NCBI GenBank assembly: GCA_963747535.1
Contig: CAVVFX010000017.1
Span: 558,001-622,000, forward strand
Direction: 5' to 3'
DNA from: CAVVFX01 sp963747535
GTDB taxonomy: Bacteria > Acidobacteriota > Terriglobia > Bryobacterales > Bryobacteraceae
Length of the DNA stretch: 64,000 nucleotides
Shown: piece by piece, positions 52,218-60,524 of the stretch
Numbering within the stretch: position 1 is the stretch's first letter
Layout: each line of letters starts with the position of its first letter
The notes under the pieces: generated by a model
What the model saw: only the letters and a program-made list of their open reading frames with translations
What the model was told of the DNA's origin: nothing
Database searches by the model: none
Position numbers and translations under genes: made by a program

Positions 52218-54233
52218 ATGAAGTCGCTCATTCTGGGGGTGATTTTTACCGCCTGGTGTCTGGCAGCGCCGGACGATACGCTGTCAAAGGCCTACGAAGC
52301 GTTGAAGGCGAAAGACTACGAGCGGGCGATTCCGGCGTTCCTCGACGCAGTGGCGGCCAGTCCGGCACGAGCGGATATTCGGAAGGATCTAGCCTACACT
52401 TACCTGAAAGTGGGCGAGTCGGAGGCCGCGCGGGATCAGTTTGGTGAGGCCATGCGGCTCGACCCCAACGATAGCCACGTCGCTCTCGAGTACGCTTTTC
52501 TTTGTTACGAGAGCCGCGACGGTGCGGTTGTCTGGAAGGCTACCGCGCGCCGCACCTTCGACCGCTTGCGCAAACAGGGTAATGCCGAGGCCGAACGAGC
52601 CTTTCAGAACGTCGACCGACCTCTGGAGGAGGGCATTGCGCGATGGACTCTAGCGTTGGAACTCTCTACTGAGAGTTTTTCGGCCCATTATGAACTCGCT
52701 CAACTGGCTGAGCAGCGCGACCGGCTGGATCTGGCGGCGGAACATTATCTTCTGGCGTGGAAGATTACGCCCTCGGTGAAAGCGGTCCTGGTGGACCTGG
52801 GTCGCGTTCTTTTACGGGCGGGCCGGGACGAGGATGCGCGGGCTGCCTGGCTTGCGGCCTCCCGCGGCGGGGAGACTCGCGCGGCGGAGCGAGCTCGCGA
52901 GGTCCTGCCTCAACGCTATCCCTACGTTTACGAATTCCGCAAGGCGCTCGACCTCGATCCTTCCAATGTGAATCTGCATCGCGAACTGGCCTATTTGCTG
53001 CTCAAAATGTCGGATAGCGCGGAGGGAGAAGCGCAGCGTACGCGGCAGTCGGAAGCCGAAGAGGAGTTCCGCATTATTGTTGCGTCGACTCCGCATGATC
53101 TGCTGTCCTGCGCGCAACTCGGCTTCCTGTACCTCGGCCGCAAGGACGTAGAGCACGCGATGCCCTTGCTGAAGCGCGTGACCGCCGGGGATGACAGGGA
53201 TCTGGCAAATCGCGTTCGGATGGCGTTGCATCTGCATCCAGAGATGGAGAAACGAGTCCAGCCGGCGGAAGAGACGTTTGTCGATGTGCGGCTCATGGCG
53301 GAGAGAAGCTACGCCGCAGGATACATGAAGGATGCGCTAAAGTACCTCTCTGTCGCGCATGAGATCGATCCTGACGATTATGCGGTGATGTTGAAGCTGG
53401 GGTACACGGAAAATATGCTGCATGACGATACTGCAGCGCTGGTGTGGTTCAACCTGGCGCGCAGGAGTCCGGATCTGTCGATCGCCGAGCAGGCGCGCCG
53501 GGCATTTGTGAATCTGCGGCCGAATCTATCCAAGATAAGAACTACGGTCTGGTTGTATCCCTTCTATTCCACCCGGTGGAGCGACAATTTCGCGTATGGA
53601 CAGATCAAGACCGAATTACGGTTCAAGGGAATTCCGGTGCATCCTTATGCGTCGATCCGGTTTATCGGGGACACGCGGGAGATGGCGCCGGCAGCCATGC
53701 CTCAGAATCTGTCCGAGAGCTCATTCATCTTCGCAGGAGGCCTGGCTACGGATACGTGGCACGGCGCGACACTGTGGGGCGAAGCCGGGACTGCGGTGAG
53801 CTATCTTGGCGAGCCTCGTCAGAAGGATCTGCGCGGCGGCGTGTCCTGGGGGCGATTGTGGGGCCCGAGTGTTTTGTCGGACGAAAGCAGCGGCTTCGTC
53901 GAGTCCAACTTCGACGGCGTTTTTGTCAGCCGCTTCGGAAACGACTCTCTGGCAGTGTTGCAGAACAAGGCTGGATTCAACCTGCCGAGGGTGGGACTGC
54001 TGCATAGCCAGGTGTTCGTCAACGCCGATATTACGCAGGATACGCTGCGCCAGTACTGGGCGAATTTTGTCGATGCGGGTCCTGGAGTGCGGCTGCATCT
54101 GAATGGGACGCCGCAGTCTTTGGTGTTTTCGGTAAGTCTGCTGCGGGGAGTCTACACGCACAATGAGGACAATCCGCGACGTCCCAATTTCTTCGATGTG
54201 AGGGCGGGATTCTGGTATGCATTTACGCGTTAG
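52218..54233 (+). CDS. TPR protein with C-terminal outer-membrane-barrel-like domain
   Basis: 671 residues from ATG 52218 (MKSLILGVIFTAWCLAAPDD, a signal peptide); an open extension upstream is non-coding. Residues 20-440 carry TPR-like repeats ('AYEALKAKDYERAIPAFLDA', 'AHYELAQLAEQRDRLDLAAE', 'ELAYLLLKMSDSAEGEAQRT'). From about 450 the pattern changes to amphipathic strands ('VWLYPFYSTRWSDNFAYGQI', 'PVHPYASIRFIGDTRE', 'GATLWGEAGTAVSYLGE', 'VRAGFWYAFTR'), recalling the C-terminal barrels of NfrA, PgaA and PelB-type exopolysaccharide exporters. The length is shorter than theirs. Overlaps the next gene by 17 nt. A role in polysaccharide export is inferred. Confidence 0.72.
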   Translation: MKSLILGVIFTAWCLAAPDDTLSKAYEALKAKDYERAIPAFLDAVAASPARADIRKDLAYTYLKVGESEAARDQFGEAMRLDPNDSHVALEYAFLCYESRDGAVVWKATARRTFDRLRKQGNAEAERAFQNVDRPLEEGIARWTLALELSTESFSAHYELAQLAEQRDRLDLAAEHYLLAWKITPSVKAVLVDLGRVLLRAGRDEDARAAWLAASRGGETRAAERAREVLPQRYPYVYEFRKALDLDPSNVNLHRELAYLLLKMSDSAEGEAQRTRQSEAEEEFRIIVASTPHDLLSCAQLGFLYLGRKDVEHAMPLLKRVTAGDDRDLANRVRMALHLHPEMEKRVQPAEETFVDVRLMAERSYAAGYMKDALKYLSVAHEIDPDDYAVMLKLGYTENMLHDDTAALVWFNLARRSPDLSIAEQARRAFVNLRPNLSKIRTTVWLYPFYSTRWSDNFAYGQIKTELRFKGIPVHPYASIRFIGDTREMAPAAMPQNLSESSFIFAGGLATDTWHGATLWGEAGTAVSYLGEPRQKDLRGGVSWGRLWGPSVLSDESSGFVESNFDGVFVSRFGNDSLAVLQNKAGFNLPRVGLLHSQVFVNADITQDTLRQYWANFVDAGPGVRLHLNGTPQSLVFSVSLLRGVYTHNEDNPRRPNFFDVRAGFWYAFTR

Positions 54234-56220
54234 TGTAGTCGTGGTTGCCGGGCTGTGGTTGATTGACGGGCCGATTTTCGTGAAGGCGCAGAACGGCTGG
54301 CAACAAGTGCTGGCATCTGTCAATCTTTCAGCTGATCCACGGATTCACGTGACCGGCACCGGTGAGGCCGCCAATCCCGTTTGGACCGACAAGATCGAAA
54401 GAGGAGCGGTATTGATTCTCGAAGGGGAATCGCCGCTCGCTGTTTCCTTAGGCTTCCGGCCCTCCAGACAGACTGTCACCGTGACCAGTCTGCGGGATGT
54501 TCACGAACCGGAGATGCGTATCATTCTGGAGAAGCCTATCGAGTTATCGCGCTGGGATGTTCCCGCCGGAGCAACGGTCTTCACGACGGAACGCTGGACC
54601 AGCGCGCCTATGGTGGCCGGCTACCGGTCAGGGAAGGGCGCTGTCCTATGGTCGGCGCTGAGCCCTGGCCGGATCGGTTATGAGAGATTCCCGTACCTGA
54701 TTCATGCTCTCACCGATCTGGGAGTCGAACCGCCATTCCGCGGGAGCCGTTTATGGGCGTTCTTCGATTATTCGTATCGGACGCGCGTGGATGTGGACTA
54801 TTTTGCGCGCCGGTGGCGGGAGTCCGGCATCAGTGCGCTACATGTTGCGGCTTGGCACTTCTACGATACCGACCCGGAGCGCGACGCTTATCTGCGCCGG
54901 CTAATCGCGGCGTGTCATCGCGAAGGCGTGATGGTGTATGCGTGGCTGGAATTGCCGCACGTCAGCGAGAAGTTTTGGAATGATCATCCGGAGTGGCGCG
55001 AGAAGACTGCGGTTTTGCAGGATGCACAGCTCGACTGGCGGAAACTCATGAACCTGACGAACCGCGCTTGCTTTCAGGCGGCAAGCAAAGGTATATCAGA
55101 TATGATATCTCGTTTTGCATGGGACGGCGTGAATTTTGCGGAGCTGTATTTCGAATCCCTGGAGGGCGCTGCGATTCCCGCCCGCTTTACGCCGATGAAT
55201 GACGACGTGCGCGCAAAATTCCGGTCGACGCCGGGCGGGTTCGATCCCATTGAACTCTGGCGAAGGCGTAAAGATCCGGAGTCGCTGCAGCAGTTTCTCA
55301 AATTCCGCGCGGGCCTGGCTCAGAAGATGCAGGAAGAGTGGCTGTACGAGGGAGAAAAATATCGCGAGTCTAATCCGGATCTGGACGTCGTCCTGACACA
55401 TGTCGACGATCGTTTCGATACTCGCATGCGGGATGCGCTTGGGGCGGATGCGGCGCGTGTCCTTCCGTTGATGACCCGGCAGGACTTCACCTTCCTGATC
55501 GAGGATCCCGCAACGATATGGAATCTCGGTCCCCAGCGATACCCCGAAATTGCGCGTCGCTATCAGACGCTGACGCCACGGCCGGATCGTCTGGCCGTGG
55601 ACATTAATGTGGTTGACCGTTACCAGGACGTCTATCCAACCAAACGGCAGATCGGCGTGGAGTTGTTCGAGTTGGTTCACATGGCGTCGGCCTCGTTCTC
55701 ACGGGTGGCGGTGTATTTCGAGAATTCGATTTCGCCCTCGGATATGAAACTTTTGCCGTTCGCGGCGGTTGCCCCGCGGAGTGAAGAGAGGACTTCGGGT
55801 GGCGTGACGGTGGACTGTCCGGCAGGGTTGGGTTTGCGCTGGGACGGACCGGTTACCGTGGACGGCGCGGCATGGCCGTTTCACAGCCGCGATACGGTCT
55901 GGCTGCCGGTGGGAAAGCACCTTGTTCAGCCAGGAGTTGCGGAAATTCCGATGCGAATCCTGGGCTTCAACGGGACGTTGCTTCAGGCGCGATGGACGGG
56001 TTCTGGCGTGGAGTTCGAATACGAGAGCGACTCGAGGGCAGCAGCGTTGCTCGAAGAGGCTCCCGCGGGCGCATGGGTAGACGGTAAGGTGCCGGTGATC
56101 CTGGCCGCGGGAGATCACACCACACTGCTGTTGCCGCGCGGCCGCCATACGGTTGTGATCCAGGCTCCGGCGCGCCAGGGAAAGGAAAGTGTTCTTCAAT
56201 CTTCTGCCGTAGTACCATAG
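54217..56220 (+). CDS. Secreted glycosidase-like TIM-barrel protein (PelA/PgaB-type layout)
   Basis: 667 residues with a signal peptide (MHLRVSVVVVAGLWLIDGPI). Residues 60-170 look like a glutamine-amidotransferase-like domain ('SGKGAVLWSALSPGRIGYER'). Residues 175-480 form a TIM barrel of the GHL type ('RLWAFFDYSYRTRVDVDYFA', 'ISALHVAAWHFYD', 'CHREGVMVYAWLELPHV', 'FAWDGVNFAELYFESLEG' with Glu309 as possible catalytic acid, 'PDLDVVLTHVDDRFD'). The tail is beta-rich. Similar layouts occur in enzymes that trim exopolysaccharides in the periplasm. It overlaps the TPR-barrel gene and is followed 10 nt later by a MerR gene. Substrate unknown. Confidence 0.72.
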   Translation: MHLRVSVVVVAGLWLIDGPIFVKAQNGWQQVLASVNLSADPRIHVTGTGEAANPVWTDKIERGAVLILEGESPLAVSLGFRPSRQTVTVTSLRDVHEPEMRIILEKPIELSRWDVPAGATVFTTERWTSAPMVAGYRSGKGAVLWSALSPGRIGYERFPYLIHALTDLGVEPPFRGSRLWAFFDYSYRTRVDVDYFARRWRESGISALHVAAWHFYDTDPERDAYLRRLIAACHREGVMVYAWLELPHVSEKFWNDHPEWREKTAVLQDAQLDWRKLMNLTNRACFQAASKGISDMISRFAWDGVNFAELYFESLEGAAIPARFTPMNDDVRAKFRSTPGGFDPIELWRRRKDPESLQQFLKFRAGLAQKMQEEWLYEGEKYRESNPDLDVVLTHVDDRFDTRMRDALGADAARVLPLMTRQDFTFLIEDPATIWNLGPQRYPEIARRYQTLTPRPDRLAVDINVVDRYQDVYPTKRQIGVELFELVHMASASFSRVAVYFENSISPSDMKLLPFAAVAPRSEERTSGGVTVDCPAGLGLRWDGPVTVDGAAWPFHSRDTVWLPVGKHLVQPGVAEIPMRILGFNGTLLQARWTGSGVEFEYESDSRAAALLEEAPAGAWVDGKVPVILAAGDHTTLLLPRGRHTVVIQAPARQGKESVLQSSAVVP

Positions 56221-56230
56221 CGGAAGGTCG

Positions 56231-56632
56231 ATGAGTGACATTACCCCCGACGGTTCTGCCGCTACTCCCGAGATACCTAATAAGCTCTATTTCAAAATAG
56301 GTGAGGTGAGTAGCCTGCTGACCGTGGAACCGTACGTCCTGAGGTTTTGGGAGACGGAGTTTCCTAAATTAGCCCCGAAGAAAACCGATAAAGGCCAGCG
56401 CATGTACCGGCGCAAGGACGTGGAGTTGCTTCTCCAGATAAAGCATTTGCTGTATGAGAGGAAGTTCACGATCGAGGGTGCTCGTCAGTTTTTGCAGGGT
56501 GCGGCAAAGGTGCCGGCTAAACCTCCGGTGGTTCAGACGCAAGGGGCGTTGTTTGGAAATAATGATGCGCTCCCGGAAATCCGAAAAGAGCTGGCGGCGA
56601 TTTTGGAACTGCTGTCCAAGGGGCGAAGGTAA
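56231..56632 (+). CDS. MerR-family transcriptional regulator
   Basis: 133 residues. The MerR helix-turn-helix and wing are clear: 'KLYFKIGEVSSLLTVEPYVL', 'RFWETEFPKLAPKKTDKGQR', 'MYRRKDVELLLQIKHLLYER', 'KFTIEGARQFLQ'. The replacement of Y-x-x-xGL by F-W-E-T-E-F places it in the small MerR group found near ihf/tRNA-synthetase genes. There is only a short C-terminal helix and no ligand domain. It starts 10 nt after the glycosidase-like gene, so it may belong to that transcript and regulate it; that is inferred from position alone. Confidence 0.88.
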   Translation: MSDITPDGSAATPEIPNKLYFKIGEVSSLLTVEPYVLRFWETEFPKLAPKKTDKGQRMYRRKDVELLLQIKHLLYERKFTIEGARQFLQGAAKVPAKPPVVQTQGALFGNNDALPEIRKELAAILELLSKGRR

Positions 56633-56721
56633 TCGGATTCGCCGCTCAACCGCGCTGCTGAAACAAGAGTTAGGCTAAACACCAAGGCTTTGGATACCCG
56701 CAAAAACGCTGCGGCTGGCAG

Positions 56722-56737
56722 GCGACCGGGCGGTCGC
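56722..56737. terminator. Hairpin between convergent merR and parB
   Basis: GCGACC (56722-56727) pairs with GGTCGC (56732-56737) around GGGC. There is no T tract, so terminator activity is uncertain. The remaining 56633-56805 holds no gene I can support. Confidence 0.35.
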
Positions 56738-56805
56738 TCGCTCATTGATGACCACCGCACATTGGCTCAAAAGCGACGCGGTCACAACCATGACCTCAAC
56801 TGTCC

Positions 56806-57696
56806 TCAAGACCTAACGACAATCATCCCGTAGATGCGGTCGAGATCGTCAGACGAATAGTACTCGATCTCGATGTGGCCTTTTCCCTTCCCTTTTTCAA
56901 TGATTCGGACGCGGGTTCCTAGCGCCTGTTGCATTTCGTCGATGGCCGCACGGACATTCGGGTCGACGGGAGGGGCGGGTGGCTTATCCGGGCGGTCGGC
57001 GGTGCCTTGGGCGATATCTTTGATGGTTTTCTCGATTTGGCGAACGGTCCAGCCTTCCGCGATCACGCTGTAGGCGATATTCTTCTGGCGGTCCGGATCC
57101 TTGATGCCAATCAAGGCGCGCGCATGCCCGGCGGAGATTTTGCCGGACGCTACGATCTGTTGAACTTCCGGTTGGAGTTGAAGAAGCCGGATAGTATTTG
57201 TCACGGTCACACGATCTTTGCCCGTTCGGCGACCGATTTCCTCATGGCTCAGCCTCAGTTCGGTCACCATTCGCTCGAAGGCTTCTGCCAGTTCAATCGG
57301 GTTGAGATCCTCCCGTTGGATATTCTCGATCAGAGCGACTTCGAGTAATTTTTCGTCGGCGAGTTCCTGGACCACGACAGGAACGACGGTCAGGGCTGCC
57401 AGTTGAGCTGCCCGCCAGCGACGCTCGCCGGCGATGATCTGGTACTCGTCGCCCGCCTTTCGAACCGAGATCGGCTGGATGATGCCGTTCACACGGATGG
57501 ATTGCGCGAGTTCCTCCAGCGCGTCCTCCCGGAACTGGCGGCGAGGTTGAAACGGGTTGGGTTTTATTATCGAGACAGGCAACTCGGTGATCGGATGGAC
57601 CGGCTGAGCGGACTCCGCCTGTGTTTGCCTCAGGCGGGCCGGAAGGAGGGAATTAAGTCCCTTACCGAGTGCTTGACGATCCGGTGGCTTGCTCAT
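56806..57696 (-). CDS. parB: Chromosome-partitioning protein ParB
   Basis: 296 residues, a CTP-dependent DNA clamp that loads at parS. Box I/II 'NPFQPRRQF' and 'QIIAGERRWRAAQLAAL', the 'ALIENIQREDLNPIELAEAF' stretch, the helix-turn-helix ('EEIGRRTGKDRVTVTNTIRL', 'ISAGHARALI') and a C-terminal dimerisation part after a Pro-rich linker ('DRPDKPPAPPVDP') are all present. The ATG lies within the parA 3' end, a 35-bp overlap. Two parS sites lie upstream of parA. Together with ParA it segregates the chromosome. Confidence 0.95.
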   Translation of the reverse strand: MSKPPDRQALGKGLNSLLPARLRQTQAESAQPVHPITELPVSIIKPNPFQPRRQFREDALEELAQSIRVNGIIQPISVRKAGDEYQIIAGERRWRAAQLAALTVVPVVVQELADEKLLEVALIENIQREDLNPIELAEAFERMVTELRLSHEEIGRRTGKDRVTVTNTIRLLQLQPEVQQIVASGKISAGHARALIGIKDPDRQKNIAYSVIAEGWTVRQIEKTIKDIAQGTADRPDKPPAPPVDPNVRAAIDEMQQALGTRVRIIEKGKGKGHIEIEYYSSDDLDRIYGMIVVRS

Positions 57697-58489
57697 GGGT
57701 CAGAATCTCTTTCGCGAGTTGGATATAGGCTTCGGCCCCCCGAGAGGCGGGGTCGTATAAAATGACAGGCTTTCCATGGCTTGGCGCCTCAGCCAGGCGA
57801 ATATTGCGCGGAATGATGGTTGTGAACACATCGTTGCCGAAGAATTCCCTAAGGTCGGCAGCGACCAACTTGGTGAGGTTGGTGCGGTCGTCGAACATGG
57901 TGAGGAGGACGCCCTCGGTTTTGAGGGGGTGACCGAAGGATTCGCGAACGCGGTCGATCGTATCGAGGAGCTCCGAAACACCTTCCAGAGCGAAGAATTC
58001 GCATTGGATGGGGATCAGAACCGAATCGGCCGCCATGAGGGCATTTAGCGTGAGGAGGTCAAGAGCTGGCGGGCAGTCTATGAGGATATACGCGTAACGG
58101 TCGCGAATAGGGTTGAGTGCGTTTTTCAGGAGTCGCTCCCGGTGGTCCACCGTTACGATCTCGAGATTTGCGCCTACCAGATTTTTGTCAGCAGGCAGCA
58201 CGTCGAGGCCCTCCATTTCCGTGGGGACAATGGCCTCCTCAGCGGATGCCCCACCTACCAGGACGTCGTAGGTTGAGGTTTTGTCGAGTGATTTTTTGAT
58301 TCCAAGGCCGGTGGTGGCATTACCTTGGGGGTCCGAGTCTACCAGGAGCACGCGGACGTCGTTTGCCGCGAGGGAAGCGGCAAGATTAATGGCGGTAGTG
58401 GTTTTGCCAACCCCGCCTTTTTGGTTCGTGATTGCGATTATACGGCCCAAGTTGGTAATCGTAACAGAGTCGGGTAAGGACGAATACAT
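57662..58489 (-). CDS. parA: Chromosome-partitioning ATPase ParA (Soj)
   Basis: 275 residues. Deviant Walker A K24-G-G-V-G-K29-T in 'IIAITNQKGGVGKTTTAINL', Walker A' 'VLLVDSDPQGNATTGLGI', Walker B 'YAYILIDCPPALDLLTLNAL' and 'IPRNIRLAEAPSHGKPVILY' define ParA/Soj. It makes a nucleoid-bound ATP gradient that moves ParB-parS complexes. The start is ATG 58489; a TTG at 58447 would give the more usual beginning MGRIIAITNQ. It overlaps parB. Two parS sites lie 70-115 bp upstream. Confidence 0.95.
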   Translation of the reverse strand: MYSSLPDSVTITNLGRIIAITNQKGGVGKTTTAINLAASLAANDVRVLLVDSDPQGNATTGLGIKKSLDKTSTYDVLVGGASAEEAIVPTEMEGLDVLPADKNLVGANLEIVTVDHRERLLKNALNPIRDRYAYILIDCPPALDLLTLNALMAADSVLIPIQCEFFALEGVSELLDTIDRVRESFGHPLKTEGVLLTMFDDRTNLTKLVAADLREFFGNDVFTTIIPRNIRLAEAPSHGKPVILYDPASRGAEAYIQLAKEILTHEQATGSSSTR

Positions 58490-58561
58490 CCGGGCTCAAC
58501 CGGTGCTCCGACTGGAGCTAAGGGAACCGGGCTCAAGCGCCGTTCCGATTAGCCTAAACGA

Positions 58562-58577
58562 TGTTCCACGTGAAACA
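58562..58577 (+). promoter_or_regulatory. parS site 1
   Basis: TGTTCCACGTGAAACA differs from the bacterial parS consensus TGTTTCACGTGAAACA by one base. It lies between mnmG and parA. Confidence 0.92.
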
Positions 58578-58586
58578 TACGGAAGC

Positions 58587-58602
58587 TGTTTCACGTGGAA
58601 CA
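58587..58602 (-). promoter_or_regulatory. parS site 2, inverted
   Basis: TGTTTCACGTGGAACA is the exact reverse complement of site 1. Spacing between the two sites is 9 bp, so centres are 25 bp apart. Confidence 0.92.
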
Positions 58603-58684
58603 TATGGGTGCTTCGGAGAAAGGACAGATTTGAAGTGTGGCCTCTCTTACGGCAAGGTGCGGCCGATGAGACAGACGGCGTGGA

Positions 58685-60514
58685 TCAAGAGCTCGCAGTA
58701 GCGGCGTCCAGCCTGCGGGAGGCTGTCAGATAGACGTCGAGCACCGCAATTGCAGCTGGTGTGACACCAGGGATTCGCGCCGCCTGGCCTAGAGTTGCAG
58801 GGCGTACCCGGTCCAACTTTTCACGAATCTCGCGCGACAGGCCCGGAATCTCTCCAAACTGGAACATCGCAGGAATCATCCGCCCGTCCGATGATTTCAA
58901 TCGGTCAATCTGCCGTCGCTGCTGTCCAATGTAGCCTGCATATTTGGCTTCGGTTTCTACAGTCATCAGAAGGCCGCGGACCGGTTCCTCTTGAAGCACC
59001 TCTACAACCCAACTCCGGATCTCCTCGATTTTCGAAGCGGGACGGCGCAGCCAGACCTCATGCCGGCTATTCTGCAGTGCGGCCTGCAGACGGGCTTTTT
59101 GCTGCAGTTTCCGGCAGAACACCTGCCATCGCGCGTCGCTCACTAAACCCGCTTGACGGCCCAACGGTGTGAGACGCTCGTCAGCGTTATCGATCCGTAG
59201 ATGTAGGCGGAACTCCGCCCTGGACGTGAACATGCGATACGGCTCATCGGTTCCCTTGGTGATCAGGTCGTCGATCAAAATTCCAACGTAACCTTCCTCC
59301 CTGGGAACCACCACGGCAGCCGTGTTACTGATTCTCGCAGCAGCATTCAAACCTGCCATCAGACCTTGGCAACCCGCCTCCTCATACCCCGACGTGCCGT
59401 TAATCTGACCGGCCAAAAACAACCCGGGAATCTTCTTCACTTCGAGGCGATGATCCAATTCCCGCGCATCAATGGCGTCATACTCGATGGCATATCCGGG
59501 CCGGATCATCTCAGCCTTTTCGAGTCCAGGGATGGATGCGATCATGGCCTCCTGGACGTCGATTGGCATACTGGTCGACATCCCGTTCACGTAAATCTCG
59601 TTGGTGTCCAAGCCCTCCGGCTCCAGGAAGATCTGGTGGGCCAGTTTGTCCGGAAACTTAATGAACTTATCTTCGATCGACGGGCAATACCGGGGACCGA
59701 TGCCTTCAATCTGGCCGCTGTAAAGGGGCGAACGAGCCACGCTTTCCAGCACGACACGCTTGGTTTCATCCGTCGTGTGCGCCAGGTAGCAGTGAATCTG
59801 AGGCCGATCGATCGTCTCTGTCATGAACGAGAACGGAGTCGGCACTTCGTCCCCGGGTTGCTTCTCGAACTTGGACCAGTCTATTGACCGTGCGTCGAGG
59901 CGCGGAGGCGTCCCGGTCTTCAGTCGAGTCCAGGCAAGCCCGGAACTCCGCAGTTGATCCCCCAGGAGTTGTGACGGCGCCTCGCCATTCCGCCCGCAAC
60001 TATACTTCTGCTCACCAACGTGCGCCAACCCATTGAGAAACGTCCCGGTAGTAATAATGACCGCGCCACATCGCACCTGCCGCCCATCCCGCAGCATGAC
60101 ACCCGCCGCCCGACCGCCGTCCAGAATCAGCGATGCTACTTCGGCCTGCTTGATCCGAAGATTCGGTTCGGTCTCCAGGACTTCCTTCATCCGGACCCGG
60201 TACATCCTCTTGTCGCATTGTGCCCGCGGTGACCAGACGGCCGGTCCGCGGCTGGTATTCAACAGGCGGAACTGGATGCCGACCGCATCCGTGACCTCGC
60301 CCATGATGCCCCCAAGGGCATCGATCTCGCGAACCAGGTGACCTTTGGCTATGCCTCCAATCGCCGGGTTACAAGACATTTGTGCGATGAGGTCGATGTT
60401 CATCGTAATCATCGCGGTCTTCAATCCAATCCGCGCACAGGCACGCGCGGCCTCACAGCCGGCATGTCCGGCACCTATAACCACAACGTCGAACTGCTCT
60501 TGCATTGCTATCAT
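58685..60514 (-). CDS. mnmG: tRNA uridine-34 5-carboxymethylaminomethyl modification enzyme MnmG
   Basis: 609 residues from ATG 60514, or 606 from ATG 60505 (MQEQFDVVVIGAGHAGCEAA); the longer open frame upstream shadows purD. FAD-binding G-x-G-x-x-G at the N-terminus, 'AQMSCNPAIGGIAKGHLVRE', 'LNTSRGPAVWSPRAQCDKRM' , 'GTFLNGLAHVGEQ', 'LKTGTPPRLDARSIDWS', 'AGQINGTSGYEEAGCQGLMA' and 'MFTSRAEFRLHLRIDNADER' are hallmarks of MnmG (GidA). It works with MnmE on wobble uridines. The usual downstream neighbour rsmG is missing here; mnmG is followed directly by parS and parA. Divergent from purD. Confidence 0.96.
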   Translation of the reverse strand: MIAMQEQFDVVVIGAGHAGCEAARACARIGLKTAMITMNIDLIAQMSCNPAIGGIAKGHLVREIDALGGIMGEVTDAVGIQFRLLNTSRGPAVWSPRAQCDKRMYRVRMKEVLETEPNLRIKQAEVASLILDGGRAAGVMLRDGRQVRCGAVIITTGTFLNGLAHVGEQKYSCGRNGEAPSQLLGDQLRSSGLAWTRLKTGTPPRLDARSIDWSKFEKQPGDEVPTPFSFMTETIDRPQIHCYLAHTTDETKRVVLESVARSPLYSGQIEGIGPRYCPSIEDKFIKFPDKLAHQIFLEPEGLDTNEIYVNGMSTSMPIDVQEAMIASIPGLEKAEMIRPGYAIEYDAIDARELDHRLEVKKIPGLFLAGQINGTSGYEEAGCQGLMAGLNAAARISNTAAVVVPREEGYVGILIDDLITKGTDEPYRMFTSRAEFRLHLRIDNADERLTPLGRQAGLVSDARWQVFCRKLQQKARLQAALQNSRHEVWLRRPASKIEEIRSWVVEVLQEEPVRGLLMTVETEAKYAGYIGQQRRQIDRLKSSDGRMIPAMFQFGEIPGLSREIREKLDRVRPATLGQAARIPGVTPAAIAVLDVYLTASRRLDAATASS

Positions 60515-60524
60515 TGTAACTTCT

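Noticed and set aside
56633..56805. Possible RNA gene between merR and parB
   Set aside because: Apart from one GC-rich hairpin no tRNA, RNase P or other structured RNA pattern could be recognised.
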